Shown here in pieces: positions 62,501-64,000 of a stretch of DNA of 64,000 nt. Position numbers and translations under genes: made by a program. The notes beneath the pieces are model-generated. The model saw nothing but the letters and a program-made list of their open reading frames with translations, searched no databases and was not told the DNA's origin. This DNA comes from Bombus terrestris (Eukaryota; Arthropoda; Insecta; Hymenoptera; Apidae): contig NW_025963551.1 of assembly GCF_910591885.1 (NCBI RefSeq), positions 496,001-560,000 on the forward strand, written 5' to 3'. Numbering within the stretch: position 1 is the first letter of the stretch; the number at the start of each line of letters is the position of its first letter.

Positions 62501-64000
62501 CACAACCGATCCGGCACGTTCGCAAATTTGAAGTTAGTCCCCTCCTTATCGGATAACGAAAGCAAGAGGGATTGGTTTTAGGTTAGGCTATAGTTATCGA
62601 TCGAGCGCAGCGAGCGAGGGACGGATAAAGGTGTGTCACAAATCATCGGTTTGGCACATAGGGACATTGAAATATTCGCACCTGCCCGAGAAGTAGGAAG
62701 TCTTTATCGAATTGCCTACAGACAAAAGTTTACAGTTTATCAATAGTTTTACATAAATAGTAATATTTCCACATAGTACAGTTGCAACGTGAGGTCCGAA
62801 ATCGCTGACAAATTAAGGTAATAACAGGAAATATATGCACGGCACCATAAGGTATATGTATAGCTTGGAAATTGTAAACGTTGCTCGCTCGCTCCGCTCG
62901 CTCGTAAGAATCTAGTCCAACCTCACAACCGATCCGACACGTTCGCAAATTTGAAGTTAGTCCCCTCCTTATCGGATAACGAAAGCAAGAGGGATTGGTT
63001 TTAGGTTAGGCTATAGTTATCGATCGAGCGCAGCGAGCGAGGGACGCATAAAGGTGTGTCACAAATCATCGGTTTGGCACATAGGGACATTGAAATATTC
63101 GCACCTGCCCGAGGAGTAGGGAGTCTTTATCGCGTTGCCTACTGACAAAAGATTACAGTTTATCAATAGTTTTACATAAATAGTAATATTTCCACATAGT
63201 ACGGTGCAACGTAAGGTCCGAAATCGCTGACAAATTGAGGTAATAACAGGAAATATATGCAAGGCAATATAAGGTATATGTATAGCTTGGAAATTGTAAT
63301 CGTTGCTCGCTCGCTCCGCTCGCTCGTAAGAATCTAGTGCAACCTCACAACCGATCCGACACGTTCGCAAATTTGAAATTAGTCGCCTCCTTATCGGATA
63401 ACGAAAGCAAGAGGGATTGGTTTTAGGTTAGGCTATAGTTATCGGGCGAGCACAGGGAGCGAGGGACGCGTAAGGGTGTGTCACAAACCAACGGTTTGTC
63501 ACATAGGGTCATTGAAATATTCGCACCAGCCCCAGGAGCCGGAAGTCTTTATCGAATTGCGTACTGACAAAAGTTTACAGTATATCAATATTTGTACATA
63601 AATAGTAATATTTTCACACAGTACAATGCAACGTGAGGTCCGAAATCGCTGACAAATTGAGGTAATAATAGGAAATATATGCAGGACAATATAAGATATA
63701 TGTATAGCTTGGAAATTGTAATCGTTGATCGCTCGCTCCCCTCGCTCGTAAGAATCTAGTGCAACCTCACAACCGATCCGACACGTTCGCAAATTTGAAA
63801 TTAGTCGCCTCCTTATCGGATAACGAACACAAGAGGGATTGGTTTTAGGTTAGGCTATAGTTATCGATCGAGCGCAGCGAGCGAGGGACGCATAAAGGTG
63901 TGTCACAAATCATCGGTTTGGCACATAGGGACATTGAAATATTCGCACCTGCCCGAGGAGTAGGAAGTCTTTATCGAGTTGCCTACTGACAAAAGTTTAC

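Larger units (their letters stand above)
1..64000 (+). repeat. Satellite DNA array, ~422-bp monomer, 151 full copies
   Basis: The entire window is one tandem array. A fixed phase point (end of CACGTTCGCAA) recurs at 39, 461, 883, 1305, 1728, 2150 and so on to 63792, giving 151 complete monomers, all in the same orientation. Spacing is 422 bp (100 copies) or 423 bp (43 copies), with eight exceptions (414 x3, 431 x2, 421 x2, 418 x1); these sum exactly to 63,753 bp. No unique DNA, mobile element or gene interrupts it. Since 422 is not a multiple of three, no reading frame continues from monomer to monomer. The plus-strand label only fixes the orientation used here. Satellite identity is certain from the sequence; the family name, species and chromosomal position are unknown. 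A role at a centromere or in heterochromatin would be inference from array size and homogeneity alone. Confidence 0.99.
53667..64000 (+). repeat. 17.3-kb-spaced duplicated segment, copy 2 (m128-m152, cut by window end)
   Basis: m128-m140 (53667-59147) repeat m87-m99. m141 (59148-59569) is a hybrid with a B left module like m99 and an R3 right module like m103. m142 repeats m104, and m143-m152 repeat m107-m116. The drop in offset from 17,305 to 16,039 and then 15,194 bp equals the loss of three (1,266 bp) and two (845 bp) monomers. Small differences between copies include GTCCCTCG against GACCCTCG (37976/55280), GTCACTTAGG against GTCACATAGG (39435/56740) and CTGAAAAATTG against CTGACAAATTG (41277/58582). 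The last 208 bp (63793-64000) are a partial L-B monomer, so the array continues to the right. Confidence 0.92.

Noticed and set aside
1..64000. CRISPR array
   Set aside because: The period is 422 bp and the whole unit is repeated; there are no short repeats separated by unique spacers and no cas-like genes.

Overview
This window holds no recognisable gene. It is one uninterrupted, head-to-tail satellite DNA array with a monomer of about 422 bp. Counting from the recurring phase point just after CACGTTCGCAA, there are 151 complete monomers (40..63792) plus a 39-bp and a 208-bp partial copy at the edges. The lengths sum exactly: 100 monomers of 422 bp, 43 of 423, 3 of 414, 2 of 431, 2 of 421 and 1 of 418. 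Every copy has the same orientation, and I saw no transposon, rRNA, tRNA or unique sequence anywhere. Both window ends lie inside the array, so the real array is longer than 64 kb. This points to a eukaryotic heterochromatic (centromeric, pericentromeric or subtelomeric) region. Undepleted CpG and a (TTAGG)2 motif in almost every monomer hint at an arthropod, but that is a weak inference and I cannot name the species.

Monomers are mosaics of a left module (L, first half) and a right module (R). L-A has TCGAATGGCGAAC, TTTTCAAGCGAGCGCAG and GAGTCGG. L-B has TATCGATCGAGCGCAG, AAATCATCGG and GAGTAGG. L-C has TATCGGGCGAGCACAGGG, GGTCATTG and GAGCCGG. R1 has CGGTGCAACGTAAGG. R2 has CAGTTGCAACGTGAGG (one extra T, hence 423 bp) and GCACGGCACCATAAGG. 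R3 has CACACAGTACAGTGCAACG. R4 has CACACAGTACAATGCAACG, GCAGGACAATATAAGAT and GATCGCTCGCTCCCCTCG. Typed by hand, the monomers (m1 starts at 40) are mainly A1, A2, B1, B2, C2, C3 and C4. I found no C1 and no clear A3.

Region by region: 1-7.7 kb is irregular. 7.7-11.9 kb is a 1,267-bp trimer higher-order repeat (A1-B2-C3). 13.1-17.4 kb is a 2,111-bp pentamer repeated twice. 18.6-20.3 kb is an 845-bp dimer (B2-C4) repeated twice. A 17-monomer segment at 21.2-28.3 kb recurs at 29.6-36.8 kb (20-monomer spacing, about 8.44 kb). The segment from 36.4 to 49 kb recurs at 53.7-64 kb (41-monomer spacing, 17,305 bp), but the second copy lacks 3 and then 2 monomers, so the offset falls to 16,039 and then 15,194 bp. 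The layers are what repeated unequal exchange and gene conversion would produce.

The short open frames in the array are by-products of repetition and I do not annotate them as genes. The points worth a second look are the nested duplications, private length alleles that trace copy ancestry, module switch points that cluster next to a small palindrome, a divergent 65-bp patch at 34.65-34.72 kb, and the GC-rich inverted arms in each monomer.
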